From positions 1-64,000 of the forward strand of contig CANFGT010000007.1 of NCBI GenBank assembly GCA_947446815.1: DNA of 64,000 nt. The letters run 5' to 3'. This stretch comes from Acidimicrobiaceae bacterium. GTDB lineage: Bacteria; Actinomycetota; Acidimicrobiia; Acidimicrobiales; Ilumatobacteraceae. How positions within the stretch are numbered: position 1 is the first letter of the stretch; every line of letters starts with the position of its first letter. The notes beneath the pieces are model-generated. The model saw nothing but the letters and a program-made list of their open reading frames with translations. It was not told the origin of the DNA and ran no database searches. A program made the translations under genes and the position numbers. Positions 26,435-36,555 of this stretch are shown here, in pieces.

Positions 26435-27931
26435 TCAGCGAGGTGCGAAACGTACCAAGTCAATTGCATTGAGCAAGAGGCTTGGGAAGAATCCGATGAC
26501 CAGTGCGAACGCAACAGAAATTGCAATCACCACAGTTACTGGAACAGGAATCACAATTGCTTCATCAGTGGTTGGTTCTTCCATCCACATGCTGACAACA
26601 ATGCGCAAGTAGAGGAATGCACCAATAACTGCACCCACCATCGCAGCAATACCAATGCCGTATGAGTGCGCTTCAACTGCGGCCTTGATTACACCAAACT
26701 TAGCGACGAAGCCCGAAGTGAACGGCACGCCCGCCTGTGCAAACAACAACGTGCTGAATGCCAATGCAAGTGCTGGGCGTCGCTTAGCAAGTCCCTTGAA
26801 AGAATCAAGGCTTGTTGCTGAATCACCATTACCGGCAACAGCGATCAGGATGGCAAAAGAACCCAAGACCAACATCGTGTAAATGGACAGATACGCCATT
26901 GATGCAGACAAACCATTGCTCTTCGCATGGGCTGCTGCTTCAACGCCCACCAGGATGAATCCGGCGTGGCTGATTGATGAATACGCAAGCATGCGCTTCA
27001 CATTTGTCTGAACTACTGCCATGGTGGAACCGACAAAGATGCTCAAGATTGCAAGAACCCAGATGACAGGTCGCCAATCGTCGACGCGCGAATCAAGCCC
27101 AACGATGAAGACTCGCAAGATGGCCGCGAATGCAGCAACCTTGCCGGCAGAAGCCATATAAGAAGTGACTGATGTTGGCGCACCTTCATATACATCAGGT
27201 GTCCACATCTGGAATGGTGCAGCTGAGACCTTGAACCCCAAGCCGACAAGCATGAGACCAATGCCGACAAGCAGCATTGCGTCAGAGCCACCAACCTCAA
27301 CGCGGTCAGCCAACGACTGAGCAATTCCAGAGATATTCGTCGTTGCTGTCGAGCCGTACACAAGGGCAATTCCGTAGAGCAAAAATGCAGAAGCAAATCC
27401 ACCAAGGATGAAGTACTTCAAACCAGCTTCTTGGCTCTCCACTCGACGACGATCACTTGCGGCCATGAGATACAGAGAGAGGCTGAGAACTTCTAGCCCC
27501 AGGAACAAAACAATGAGGTCATTCGCTGATGCCATGACAACAGCACCAATCGCTGACGTAAGCAGCAAGGCGTAACGCTCCAAAGGGTCACCATTTGCCG
27601 CGTCGTTGTGAGCAGCAGCCAAGAGCGCACCCAACGCTACGGCAACAGTGATGATGATGGTTGCGGCAATTGCAAAGCGATCAACACTGACTGAATCAGA
27701 AATGATCGTAAAGCCCTTGCGGTAATACAGATCGTTCCATTGCACGCACGAAGCGATTCCGGCTGCGACTGCAGTAGAGATCGTCACGATAGGTGTTGCA
27801 ACTCGTGGCCAGTTCGGAACAAGCGAACCCAGCATGAGCAGGGCGCATGCACCGCCAAGAAGAATGAGAAGTGGAAGAAGATTGCTCCATGGAATATCCG
27901 GAGTCGTCATCGTTGCAGCGAGAAACATCAC
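26435..27931 (-). CDS. nuoN: Complex I subunit NuoN (nuo2 copy)
   Basis: Antiporter-like membrane subunit, 498 residues, last gene of the bc-nuo2 run. Motifs LGLEVLSLSLYLMAA, KVSAAPFQMWTPDVYEGAPTSVTSYMA and AYSSISHAGF are conserved. It differs from NuoN1 in helix and loop sequence throughout, so the two copies are old paralogues and not a recent duplication. ATGA overlap with nuoM2. Confidence 0.95.
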   Translation of the reverse strand: MMFLAATMTTPDIPWSNLLPLLILLGGACALLMLGSLVPNWPRVATPIVTISTAVAAGIASCVQWNDLYYRKGFTIISDSVSVDRFAIAATIIITVAVALGALLAAAHNDAANGDPLERYALLLTSAIGAVVMASANDLIVLFLGLEVLSLSLYLMAASDRRRVESQEAGLKYFILGGFASAFLLYGIALVYGSTATTNISGIAQSLADRVEVGGSDAMLLVGIGLMLVGLGFKVSAAPFQMWTPDVYEGAPTSVTSYMASAGKVAAFAAILRVFIVGLDSRVDDWRPVIWVLAILSIFVGSTMAVVQTNVKRMLAYSSISHAGFILVGVEAAAHAKSNGLSASMAYLSIYTMLVLGSFAILIAVAGNGDSATSLDSFKGLAKRRPALALAFSTLLFAQAGVPFTSGFVAKFGVIKAAVEAHSYGIGIAAMVGAVIGAFLYLRIVVSMWMEEPTTDEAIVIPVPVTVVIAISVAFALVIGFFPSLLLNAIDLVRFAPR

Positions 27932-29523
27932 TTGCCTTCCTCAGACGGAGTTTCGGAATCAGTCATATGGCTCACTTCATGTACCGGAGCCTTGTAACTC
28001 GAGTGTGATTCAACATGTTCGATCAATTTGTCGACGCTTGGTTCAATACGGCTCAACATTGGCTTGGGGAACACGCCAGTGAAACCAATAAGACCAATAA
28101 AGACGAGCAGCAGTGCACTCTCACGCAACGTGATCTCCTTAAACGTGGAGTTCGCTTCATCAGGTTCACCATGGAAAACGCGTTGGTAGGCCCAAAGCAG
28201 GTACAGCGCGGCAAGAATCACACCTGTTGCTGCGACCACTGTCCACCAACGTGCAGTTTCAAATGAACCGATGAGAATAAGGAATTCGCCAACGAAACCG
28301 TTGAGTCCGGGAACACCAATGGATGACAACATCACCACCATAAATGCAGCAGCGAAAATAGGAGCAACAGCCTGGATGCCCTTAAGTTCAGCGATCGCAC
28401 GAGTGTGGCGGCGTTCGTAAATCATTCCGACCAACAGGAACAACGCGCCAGTGGAGATGCCGTGGTTCACCATTTGCATCACACCACCGGTGAGAGATTG
28501 AGACGTGATTGCAAAGGTGCCCAACACGATGAAGCCAAGGTGGGCAACAGAGGAATACGCGACAAGACGTTTGAGGTCTGTCTGCATTGTTGCTGCAATG
28601 GCTCCATAGATGATGCCAATCGTCGCCAATGTCAGAAGAACTGGTTTTGCCCACACAGCTGCTGCTGGGAAGAGATACAGACCGAATCGAAGGAAACCGT
28701 ATGTACCCATCTTTAACAACACGCCAGCAAGGATGACGGAGCCACCCGTTGGTGCCTGCGTGTGTGCGTCAGGCAACCATGTGTGCAGTGGGAAAATAGG
28801 AACCTTGACAGCAAACGCGATGGCGAATGACAGAAACAGCCAACGCGCAGTATTTGTCGCGAAGGTTGCGTGTTCCGCAATCTTCACCAAGTCAAACGTG
28901 AGATAACCAATGTCGCGACGCGCCAACGCTGCCGTGGCAATGATTCCCACCAACATAAATGCGGAACCGAACATTGTGTAGAGAAAGAACTTCGTCGCCG
29001 CATAAATGCGCTTGTCGTATCCCCAACCACCGATAAGGAAATACATCGGCACCAGAACAATTTCAAAGAAAATGAAGAACAGGAAGAGGTCGAGGCTCAG
29101 GAAACTTCCCATCACGCCGGCTTCTAGCAACAGCAACCAGCCGAGGTACCGCTTCTCATCGTGATGCGGATCAACTCCGAGAATCACCAATGGGAACAAG
29201 ATGCCGGTGAGCACCACAAGGAATAAAGAGATTCCGTCAACGCCAAGATGCCATGAGATTCCCCAGGCCTTGATCCATGAATGCTGCGACACAAACTGGA
29301 ACCCAGCCTCATGCGTCTGGAACTTGGCCAACATCCACAAGGACATCGCACCGGTACCGACACTGACGAGAGCGGCTACAAGCTTGATGTACTCCGGACG
29401 ACGATTTGACAACAACGTGATGGCAATCGCGCCGAACAACGGAATGAGAATAAGAGCCGAGAGGATCGGGAATGACGTTGTTGCTTTGGCAACGCCTTCA
29501 TTCATCACGAGAGTGGACAGCAT
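27928..29523 (-). CDS. nuoM: Complex I subunit NuoM (nuo2 copy)
   Basis: Antiporter-like subunit, 531 residues from ATG29523, which overlaps the nuoL2 stop (TGATG). Signature sequences are FFIFFEIVLVPMYFLIGGWG, KVPIFPLHTWLPDAHTQAPTGGSVILA and AYSSVAHLGF. The C-terminus carries a soluble tail of about 50 residues rich in Ser, His and Glu. Confidence 0.95.
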   Translation of the reverse strand: MLSTLVMNEGVAKATTSFPILSALILIPLFGAIAITLLSNRRPEYIKLVAALVSVGTGAMSLWMLAKFQTHEAGFQFVSQHSWIKAWGISWHLGVDGISLFLVVLTGILFPLVILGVDPHHDEKRYLGWLLLLEAGVMGSFLSLDLFLFFIFFEIVLVPMYFLIGGWGYDKRIYAATKFFLYTMFGSAFMLVGIIATAALARRDIGYLTFDLVKIAEHATFATNTARWLFLSFAIAFAVKVPIFPLHTWLPDAHTQAPTGGSVILAGVLLKMGTYGFLRFGLYLFPAAAVWAKPVLLTLATIGIIYGAIAATMQTDLKRLVAYSSVAHLGFIVLGTFAITSQSLTGGVMQMVNHGISTGALFLLVGMIYERRHTRAIAELKGIQAVAPIFAAAFMVVMLSSIGVPGLNGFVGEFLILIGSFETARWWTVVAATGVILAALYLLWAYQRVFHGEPDEANSTFKEITLRESALLLVFIGLIGFTGVFPKPMLSRIEPSVDKLIEHVESHSSYKAPVHEVSHMTDSETPSEEGK

Positions 29524-31433
29524 CAGAGGACTCCCCTCAAGAGGAACCATGCAAGCATGAGGACTGCGCCGAGCCCGATGATTGCGGCATAGGAACGAAC
29601 AAGCCCGCTTTGAACACGATGCAGAATTCCGCTTGCTGCGCGCACTTCTGTACCAACGCCAACAACGGCTCCGTCAATGACGTGCGCATCGAATGCAGCA
29701 ACTGCATCAAATGCCTGACGGCCAGGGCCACCAACTAATGCGGAAATGCCAGCGTCATAACGCCATGCATCAGCAAGGATCGCAGGCTCAATTGGTTTGG
29801 CCCTGCCCTTTGCATAGACCGCAATGCTTGCAGCGATACCGGCACATGCAACGACAACGGCAAGTGCAAGAAGCAACCACTTGTTATCGCTTGCCCATGT
29901 GCCTTCAATATTTGCTTCAGCGTGATGTACCACCGGCTCAAGCCAATGTTCCAACCAATGTGTCTTGTTGGAGAACGGCAACTGCATCACACCACCAGCG
30001 ATGGCAAGTCCAGACAAAATCACCAATGGAGCAGTCATTGTCCATGGGCTTTCGTGTGGTGTGTGATCACCATGTGCGCCATTTTCTTCGGCGTGGTCAT
30101 TCCATTGTGCCTTACCAAAGAACACCATGATGACTTGACGAGTCATATAGTAAGCGGTCAACAATGCAGCAAGCACTCCGATGAAATACAGCAGACGATT
30201 GTTTGCGAATGCATACAGCAGGATTTCGTCTTTCGACCAGAAGCCTGCAAACGGTGGCACACCAGCAATGGCCAACCAGCCGATGATGAACGTGATTGCA
30301 GTGATCGGCATGACTTTGCGAAGTGCACCCATGCGGCGCATGTCTTGTTCATGATGCATTCCGTGAATAACAGAACCTGAACCCATGAACAGAAGTGCTT
30401 TAAAGAATGCATGGGTCACCATGTGGAAGATGGCCGCCACATAGGCGCCAGAACCAATGGCTAAGAACATGAAGCCAAGTTGCGACACTGTCGAATACGC
30501 GAGAACTTTTTTAATGTCGGTTTGCGCAACTGCGATCGTTGCGGCAAACAGCGCCGTCAGCACACCAACGGTTGCGATGACATCGCCCATCCATGGGTAG
30601 GCAGCGTGAAGCACTGGGGCCATTCGAGTCAACAAGAACACACCCGATGTCACCATGGTTGCTGCGTGGATGAGCGCCGAGACAGGTGTGGGGCCCTCCA
30701 TCGCGTCGGGCAACCAGATGTACAGAGGTAGCTGCGCGCTCTTGCCGCATGCGCCAACAAACAACATCATTGCGATACCGGTGGCGGTGACCGCAGCAAG
30801 GCTGCCATTTGCAGCTGCATGGTTGATGCCGTCATACGACAAGGTTCCTACTGCGGAGAATGCAAGGAACATCGCCGTCATCATTCCCCAGTCACCAACG
30901 CGGTTGGTCACAAAAGCCTTCTTGCCAGCAGTCGCTGCTGAATCACGGGTATGCCAGAAAGAAATAAGGAAGTACGAGCACGTACCGACGCCTTCCCAGC
31001 CAAGGAAAGTGACGAGCAAGTTCTCGCCCAAGACCAACATGAGCATCGAAAAGATGAACAAGTTGAGATACATAAAAAACTTGGGGAACTTTGCGTCGCC
31101 ATGCATGTAGCCGATGGCATACAAGTGAATGAGCGAACCAATGCCGGTGACAAACAAAGCCATCGTGATGCTGAGTGGATCAACCAGCCATGCCATATCG
31201 ACATGCAACCCGCCGACTGGAATCCAGGTGAAGAGTTTGACCACATGATGACGTTCCTCGGAAGGAAGCGACAGCAACTTGAAGTAGATAGAGGCCACAA
31301 CGATGAACGACGATGCCGTCATGACTGTGGCGAGGATGCCAGCGAATGGCTCTCCCAACTTTCGTCCAAAGAGAACAATGAGCAGGAAACCCGCGAGTGG
31401 CAGTGCGGGGACAAGCCAGATGAGATTCAACAT
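29523..31433 (-). CDS. nuoL: Complex I subunit NuoL (nuo2 copy)
   Basis: Distal antiporter-like subunit, 636 residues, normal length. Motifs GWEGVGTCSYFLISFW, KSAQLPLYIWLPDAMEGPTPVSALIHAATMV and AYSTVSQLGFM are present. After the FFGK loop there is a short His-containing stretch with six His, at the point where NuoL1 carries its long insert. Confidence 0.96.
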   Translation of the reverse strand: MLNLIWLVPALPLAGFLLIVLFGRKLGEPFAGILATVMTASSFIVVASIYFKLLSLPSEERHHVVKLFTWIPVGGLHVDMAWLVDPLSITMALFVTGIGSLIHLYAIGYMHGDAKFPKFFMYLNLFIFSMLMLVLGENLLVTFLGWEGVGTCSYFLISFWHTRDSAATAGKKAFVTNRVGDWGMMTAMFLAFSAVGTLSYDGINHAAANGSLAAVTATGIAMMLFVGACGKSAQLPLYIWLPDAMEGPTPVSALIHAATMVTSGVFLLTRMAPVLHAAYPWMGDVIATVGVLTALFAATIAVAQTDIKKVLAYSTVSQLGFMFLAIGSGAYVAAIFHMVTHAFFKALLFMGSGSVIHGMHHEQDMRRMGALRKVMPITAITFIIGWLAIAGVPPFAGFWSKDEILLYAFANNRLLYFIGVLAALLTAYYMTRQVIMVFFGKAQWNDHAEENGAHGDHTPHESPWTMTAPLVILSGLAIAGGVMQLPFSNKTHWLEHWLEPVVHHAEANIEGTWASDNKWLLLALAVVVACAGIAASIAVYAKGRAKPIEPAILADAWRYDAGISALVGGPGRQAFDAVAAFDAHVIDGAVVGVGTEVRAASGILHRVQSGLVRSYAAIIGLGAVLMLAWFLLRGVL

Positions 31434-31441
31434 GGTGCTAC

Positions 31442-31768
31442 TTATCCCTTCAATGCCGTGAGATCATCGGCAGTGACGCCGTTTCGACGACGCATGATCG
31501 CAACGATGATGCCGAGGCCAACAACAACTTCTGCCGCAGCTACAACCATCACGAAGAACACCACGACTTGGCCGTTGATGTCTGTCAGGCCGGTTGCCAA
31601 CGAAACAAAGGTGAGGTTCACAGCGTTGAGCATCAGCTCGATACACATAAACATCACAAGTGGATTACGACGAACCATGACGCCAAATGCGCCGATACCA
31701 AATAACACCGCAGCGAGGATGAGGTACCAGCTCGTGGTGGGTTGAATTGCCGACAGCATGGCGATCAC
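31442..31768 (-). CDS. nuoK: Complex I subunit NuoK (nuo2 copy)
   Basis: Three-helix subunit, up to 108 residues with a slightly long N-terminus. The conserved [15 protein letters not shown] and [19 protein letters not shown] carry the two channel Glu. ATGA overlap with nuoJ2; an in-frame ATG three codons on is also possible. Confidence 0.95.
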   Translation of the reverse strand: MIAMLSAIQPTTSWYLILAAVLFGIGAFGVMVRRNPLVMFMCIELMLNAVNLTFVSLATGLTDINGQVVVFFVMVVAAAEVVVGLGIIVAIMRRRNGVTADDLTALKG

Positions 31769-32304
31769 TTCCCTGCTCCAGTTGACTTCACACGACGGGC
31801 CATTAAGACCGTGCCGATAACAGCGACGAGCAACAGCACGGAGGTGAGTTCAAAGGCGAACACGTTGTTGCTAAAAATGTGTCGAGCAAGTTGGCGAATA
31901 TTGGCGTCCGCAGACTCGAGCGTGGGTGTATCAATACCATCACCACGATGGCCAATCATGTCCTTCGATGCGACAACAGCAGCGATGATGATGCCCATGA
32001 CTCCGACACCGATAACCAACGCCAACGGCCGTTGACCTGTGATGGGCTCAACATTGATGTCCTCAGATTCATCAACACCAAGAAGCATGATGACAAAGAG
32101 GAAAAGCACGACGATTGCTCCGGCGTACACAATCACCTGCACGGCGGCAAGGAATTGTGCGTTTTGCGATACGAACATCACGGCGATACCAAACAGTGTG
32201 AGCACAAGGCTCAACGCAGCGTGCACAGGGTTTGAACGAGTAATCACACCGAGCGCACCACCGAGAACCATCAATGCTGCTACGACGAATACGAACAGTT
32301 CCAT
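31765..32304 (-). CDS. nuoJ: Complex I subunit NuoJ (nuo2 copy)
   Basis: Membrane subunit of 179 residues with [29 protein letters not shown], the conserved pi-bulge helix. Between the third and fourth helices is a hydrophilic loop containing [20 protein letters not shown]. Its ATG abuts the nuoI2 stop. Confidence 0.94.
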   Translation of the reverse strand: MELFVFVVAALMVLGGALGVITRSNPVHAALSLVLTLFGIAVMFVSQNAQFLAAVQVIVYAGAIVVLFLFVIMLLGVDESEDINVEPITGQRPLALVIGVGVMGIIIAAVVASKDMIGHRGDGIDTPTLESADANIRQLARHIFSNNVFAFELTSVLLLVAVIGTVLMARRVKSTGAGK

Positions 32305-32960
32305 TAGTGGCTGCCTCCGTCTGCTTCATCTCGAACAAGCTGAGCGGGCTCAGGCTTACGCACTCCGTAGCCAAGTTCTCCGCTCCACGAAACAACACCT
32401 TCGAATGAGGCATCGCCCGAAGGAGCAGTGGCACGCATCCAACCAGAAGTGTTCTGGTCTTCACCTGGACGCCAGTCTTCCCACGGCATGTGCTGTGGCA
32501 TTCCGTCATCACCAACAAGCAATTCGTTCTTTGTATAAATCGCATCGCGTCGGTTTGTGAAAGAGAACTCGAACAATTTTGTTTCAGTGATTGCTTCTGT
32601 CGGACAGGCCTCAACGCACATGTCGCAGTGGATGCAACGGAGGTAGTTGATTTCGTAGACAAAACCAAAACGCTCACCTGGTGACGTCGGATTGTCAGGG
32701 TCGTTATCTGCACCACGTACGTAGATGCACTTCGCAGGACACACACCGGCGCACAGTTCACACCCAATGCACTTTTCCATGCCGTCTTCATAACGATTCA
32801 GAACGTGACGGCCGTGCAAACGCTCCGGCTTTTCGATCTTCTCGTCCTTCTCATCGCGATTCTTGCGCTTGAAGACGCGACCGCCTGAATACTCAGTTGT
32901 CACCTTGTTCTTTGCGCCGTGTTGGCGCATGGTGACGAGGAATCCTCCGAAGTAACCCAT
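32304..32960 (-). CDS. nuoI: Complex I subunit NuoI (nuo2 copy), 2[4Fe-4S] protein
   Basis: Peripheral-arm ferredoxin-like subunit, 218 residues. Both cluster motifs are complete: [12 protein letters not shown] and [12 protein letters not shown]. It has longer N- and C-terminal extensions than NuoI1 (165 residues), as is usual in actinobacterial NADH-type complexes. Its ATG overlaps the end of nuoH2. Confidence 0.95.
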   Translation of the reverse strand: MGYFGGFLVTMRQHGAKNKVTTEYSGGRVFKRKNRDEKDEKIEKPERLHGRHVLNRYEDGMEKCIGCELCAGVCPAKCIYVRGADNDPDNPTSPGERFGFVYEINYLRCIHCDMCVEACPTEAITETKLFEFSFTNRRDAIYTKNELLVGDDGMPQHMPWEDWRPGEDQNTSGWMRATAPSGDASFEGVVSWSGELGYGVRKPEPAQLVRDEADGGSH

Positions 32961-34189
32961 TAGAAGCTTGCTCCGTCCTTCTCACGATTGGCGCGACTCA
33001 CACGGTGCGCCAATTGCAACAACACATATCCGAGGATGAGAACAACTGCCGTCACCAACGTGACCACGATTTGATCCCATCCAGCATCACGACCGACACG
33101 CTGTGCAGCCAACAACATGAACCAACCAAGAGACGCTGGAATCAACACGCGCCAACCGAGGTCCATCAACTGGTCGTATCGGAAACGCGGAAGCGTTGCA
33201 CGGAACCACACATAGATATAGAGGAAGACCAAAACCTTGAGGATTAACCACACCGTTCCTTCAATTCCGTTTGGAATGAGAGGAATGTCAAGCGTGGTGT
33301 TACCAATCGAGATGGGCTGAGGTCCACCGAAGAACAGTGTGACGATGAGCGCCGACATTGTGATCGTGTTCATGAACTCTGCGAGGAAAAACAGAGCGAA
33401 ACGAATCGATGAGTACTCAGTGTTGAATCCACCTACAAGTTCTTGCTCTGCTTCGACCAAGTCGAATGGTGGGCGATTCATTTCAGCAGTGGCGGAAATG
33501 AGGAAGATGAAGAACGGTATGAAACCCGTTGCTACAACGTTCCAGTTGCCAACAGATGACTGCATGTTGACGATGCCAGCTGTGGACAATGTGCCCGAGA
33601 CCAACAGAACCGCCGCCAACGACAAGCCCAATGCTGCTTCGTACGACACCATCTGTGCAGATGCACGAACTGATCCAAGCAATGGATACTTTGATCCACT
33701 TGACCAGCCAGCCAACATGATGCCGTACACCGCGATGGAAGAAATTGCGAGTGCGAACAGCACGCCAACTGGTGGATCAGCTAATTGCAAACGTGTTTGA
33801 TGTCCGAACAAGGTGACAATGCCGGCTTTGCCATTGCGGAAGTCTCCGCCCAAAGGGATGATGGCAAACGCGAGGAAAGCTGGAACAAGTGCCAAGTACG
33901 GCGCGAGGCGGAAGACAAAACGGTCAGCACGATCCGGAAGTAGGTCTTCTTTGAAAAAGAGTTTGGTTCCGTCTGCGAGAGTCTGCAACAAGCCCCATGG
34001 GCCTGCCTTGTTTGGACCAACGCGGTTCTGCATGCCCGCAATGACCTTGCGTTCAAACCAGACCATCAACATGGTGGCAACGAGACCAACAACGAAGACC
34101 ACCAAGACTTTGATGACGATGATGAACAGTGGTGTCCACAACAGACCGCCATCTAGAAGTGGATCAATTGCAAACAATGACGACATCAC
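32960..34189 (-). CDS. nuoH: Complex I subunit NuoH (nuo2 copy)
   Basis: Quinone-channel membrane subunit, 409 residues. Motifs are [43 protein letters not shown] and [24 protein letters not shown]. Compared with NuoH1 it has a longer N-terminal helix and a charged C-terminal tail. ATGA overlap with nuoG. Confidence 0.95.
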   Translation of the reverse strand: MMSSLFAIDPLLDGGLLWTPLFIIVIKVLVVFVVGLVATMLMVWFERKVIAGMQNRVGPNKAGPWGLLQTLADGTKLFFKEDLLPDRADRFVFRLAPYLALVPAFLAFAIIPLGGDFRNGKAGIVTLFGHQTRLQLADPPVGVLFALAISSIAVYGIMLAGWSSGSKYPLLGSVRASAQMVSYEAALGLSLAAVLLVSGTLSTAGIVNMQSSVGNWNVVATGFIPFFIFLISATAEMNRPPFDLVEAEQELVGGFNTEYSSIRFALFFLAEFMNTITMSALIVTLFFGGPQPISIGNTTLDIPLIPNGIEGTVWLILKVLVFLYIYVWFRATLPRFRYDQLMDLGWRVLIPASLGWFMLLAAQRVGRDAGWDQIVVTLVTAVVLILGYVLLQLAHRVSRANREKDGASF

Positions 34190-36555
34190 ATCGACTCAAT
34201 TCTCACATCGACCACGGAATCACCGTGGCGGACCAACTCACGAATATCGGCGCCTGGCTGGTTAAACGGAACAACTGCTGTTCCGCGAGGAACCTTTTCG
34301 TTTGAACGAACCGGCAACACAATGCTGCTGTGATTGTTGGACACGCGAACATTTGCACCTTCTGCAGCTCCCACTCGTTCAAGGTCAAGTGGGTGAATTG
34401 TCACGCTTGCCCCAGGTGCAAGATTGACCAATGCGGGGCTGGTGATTGTGCCGACGGCGCGGTCGTACAACTTGCGGCTGACATCAACACGGAACTCGTA
34501 CGAGTTGCGCGCTGCAATGGTTGGAGCTGCAAATGCTGTGCGGGTTGGTGTGGGGATAGATACCACGACACCATCACGCTTGACCGCAACTGCTGTTGTG
34601 GTGGTTCCGAAACCTGCAACCTTTTTCGCCATCAACTTTTGAACATCAGCAAGTGTCGTTACATCGGTGTCGTGACCCAGCAAGAAGCCAAGTTCTGCAG
34701 CAATCATCCAGTCGGCACGCGATGTGCCACGTGGAGTGATTTTCTGAACAACGTTCGTCACGCGACCTTCAAGGTTCATCGTGGTGCCATCTTTTTCACC
34801 GTATGCGGAGGCAGGAAGAACAATGTCTGCATGTGCCGCACTCTGAGTGAGGAATGTGTCAATCGCGACAACAAACCTTGCGCCTGCGATACCGCGTCGC
34901 GCAAGGTCTGCATCCGCGACGTCATTCATCGGATCAGCACCCAACAAGATCAGGCACTCAACATGGCCGTTTGCAGATGCTTCAAGAATGGACACTGCGT
35001 CGTTTCCATTCTGAGGGGCAAGTCCGAGTGTCAGTGCACCGCGCACATTGCCGCGACGCAATGCAGGCAACACACTGGCAGTTGGAACTGCAGCAATCAC
35101 TGCATCGACTGCAGCCATCGTGTGTTCTGCGCCTTCCGCCAGGTTGGCACGTCCCGCGACGACAACAACTGAACCGCTTGCAATCTGCGCAGCAACGACA
35201 GGATCAGCCATGAGCTGCTGAACAGCTGTCACAGATGTTCCGGACTCTGCGCGCACTGAACGCCATGCGTGCTTGGTCAGTCCAGTTTCACAAGCAGAGA
35301 TTTCGATGATGCGAATCTTCTTCTTCTCTGCAGCATCACGTAAGCGAATGTGCAAGACAGGAAGTTCTTCCTTGAGATCAGGCGCGAGCAAGATGACAGT
35401 GGCAGCCTTGCATGCAGCGTCGATTGTTGCCTGCGAGTAGTTAAAGATTGATGCGGGTAAACCATCGTCAAGTTGCGCATCGCGCATCGTGACACCCATT
35501 GCATCAGCAAGTTGCGCCCACATAAACGCATCTTCGTTTGTGCCACGTGCGCCACCAAGAATTGCAACGGAGCCTGGTGTTGCATGACGGATCGTGCGCG
35601 AAATTGTGTCAAGAGCTGCAGACCAAGAAGTCGTCTCGAATGAATCGCCCGACTTCACTTGAGGGGATTCCAAGCGATCTTCTGAATTCACGGACTGGAA
35701 GTTGAAACGACCGCGGTCGCACAACCAACCCCAGTTCACTGGGTCGCTGTCCACTCCTTGATAACGAAGAAGTTCATCACGGCTGGACTGCACAACGGTG
35801 CGGCATCCAACAGAACACGTAGTGCAAGTGCTTTCGCGCTGTTCAAGGTCCCATGGGCGAGCTTTGAATCTGTACGGCTGAGCAGTCAGCGCACCCACTG
35901 GACAAATCTGAACAACGTTGCCACTGAAATATGAAGCAAATGGTTCATCAGGGAACGTCATCACCTGCGTGTTGTTGCCACGCTGCGTGAAACTAATCAG
36001 CGGGTCACCTGCAACTTCATCGGCGAATCGCGTGCAGCGGTCACACAGAATGCAACGCTCACGGTCGAGGAAAACTAATTCGCTGATAGCGATGGGCTTC
36101 TCGTAGTGACGCTTTTCTTCAACGAAACGACTCTCGCCCGCACCATGGCTGAATGCCTGGTCTTGCAACGGGCATTCGCCGCCCTTGTCACAAACTGGAC
36201 AGTCAAGCGGGTGGTTTGCCAGAAGAAGCTCAATCATTCCTTCTTGAGCGCGCTTGACCTGTGGAGTGTCTGTACGAACAATTTGACCCTCTGCCACTGG
36301 AGTCATGCAGCTCACGACCATCATTGGCCCACGTGGACCTTCAACTTCTACAAGACACTGACGACACATGCCGACAGGGCTCATACGTGGGTGATAGCAA
36401 AAACGAGGAATGAATTCATCTGCTGCATCAGCTGCAGCGATGATGAGGTCACCCTTCTGGGCTTCAACGGTGCGACCGTTGATGGTGATGCTCACTGCAT
36501 TTGGATCGCGCTCTGGCATCTCCGCTGCTTCAGTGTTGGTATCAATTGTTGTCAT
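34186..36555 (-). CDS. nuoG: Complex I subunit NuoG
   Basis: Large iron-sulfur subunit of the NADH module, 789 residues. An N-terminal [2Fe-2S] domain (CYHPRMSPVGMCRQC) and the His/Cys and Cys ligand motifs (CPVCDKGGECPLQ, CILCDRCTRF) come first. CxxCxxxC with a fourth Cys 27 residues later (CTTCSVGC to CDRGRF) would bind the extra cluster N7. A molybdopterin-oxidoreductase-like domain without visible cofactor chemistry follows. Only the nuo2 cluster has this subunit. Confidence 0.96.
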   Translation of the reverse strand: MTTIDTNTEAAEMPERDPNAVSITINGRTVEAQKGDLIIAAADAADEFIPRFCYHPRMSPVGMCRQCLVEVEGPRGPMMVVSCMTPVAEGQIVRTDTPQVKRAQEGMIELLLANHPLDCPVCDKGGECPLQDQAFSHGAGESRFVEEKRHYEKPIAISELVFLDRERCILCDRCTRFADEVAGDPLISFTQRGNNTQVMTFPDEPFASYFSGNVVQICPVGALTAQPYRFKARPWDLEQRESTCTTCSVGCRTVVQSSRDELLRYQGVDSDPVNWGWLCDRGRFNFQSVNSEDRLESPQVKSGDSFETTSWSAALDTISRTIRHATPGSVAILGGARGTNEDAFMWAQLADAMGVTMRDAQLDDGLPASIFNYSQATIDAACKAATVILLAPDLKEELPVLHIRLRDAAEKKKIRIIEISACETGLTKHAWRSVRAESGTSVTAVQQLMADPVVAAQIASGSVVVVAGRANLAEGAEHTMAAVDAVIAAVPTASVLPALRRGNVRGALTLGLAPQNGNDAVSILEASANGHVECLILLGADPMNDVADADLARRGIAGARFVVAIDTFLTQSAAHADIVLPASAYGEKDGTTMNLEGRVTNVVQKITPRGTSRADWMIAAELGFLLGHDTDVTTLADVQKLMAKKVAGFGTTTTAVAVKRDGVVVSIPTPTRTAFAAPTIAARNSYEFRVDVSRKLYDRAVGTITSPALVNLAPGASVTIHPLDLERVGAAEGANVRVSNNHSSIVLPVRSNEKVPRGTAVVPFNQPGADIRELVRHGDSVVDVRIESM

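Noticed and set aside
30951-31745. Open frame of 264 codons on plus, across nuoL2 and nuoK2
   Set aside because: Crosses two firmly identified genes in antisense and has no recognisable domain.
34330-35172. Open frame of 280 codons on plus, opposite nuoG
   Set aside because: Cys-, His- and Trp-rich composition typical of antisense frames, and fully inside nuoG.
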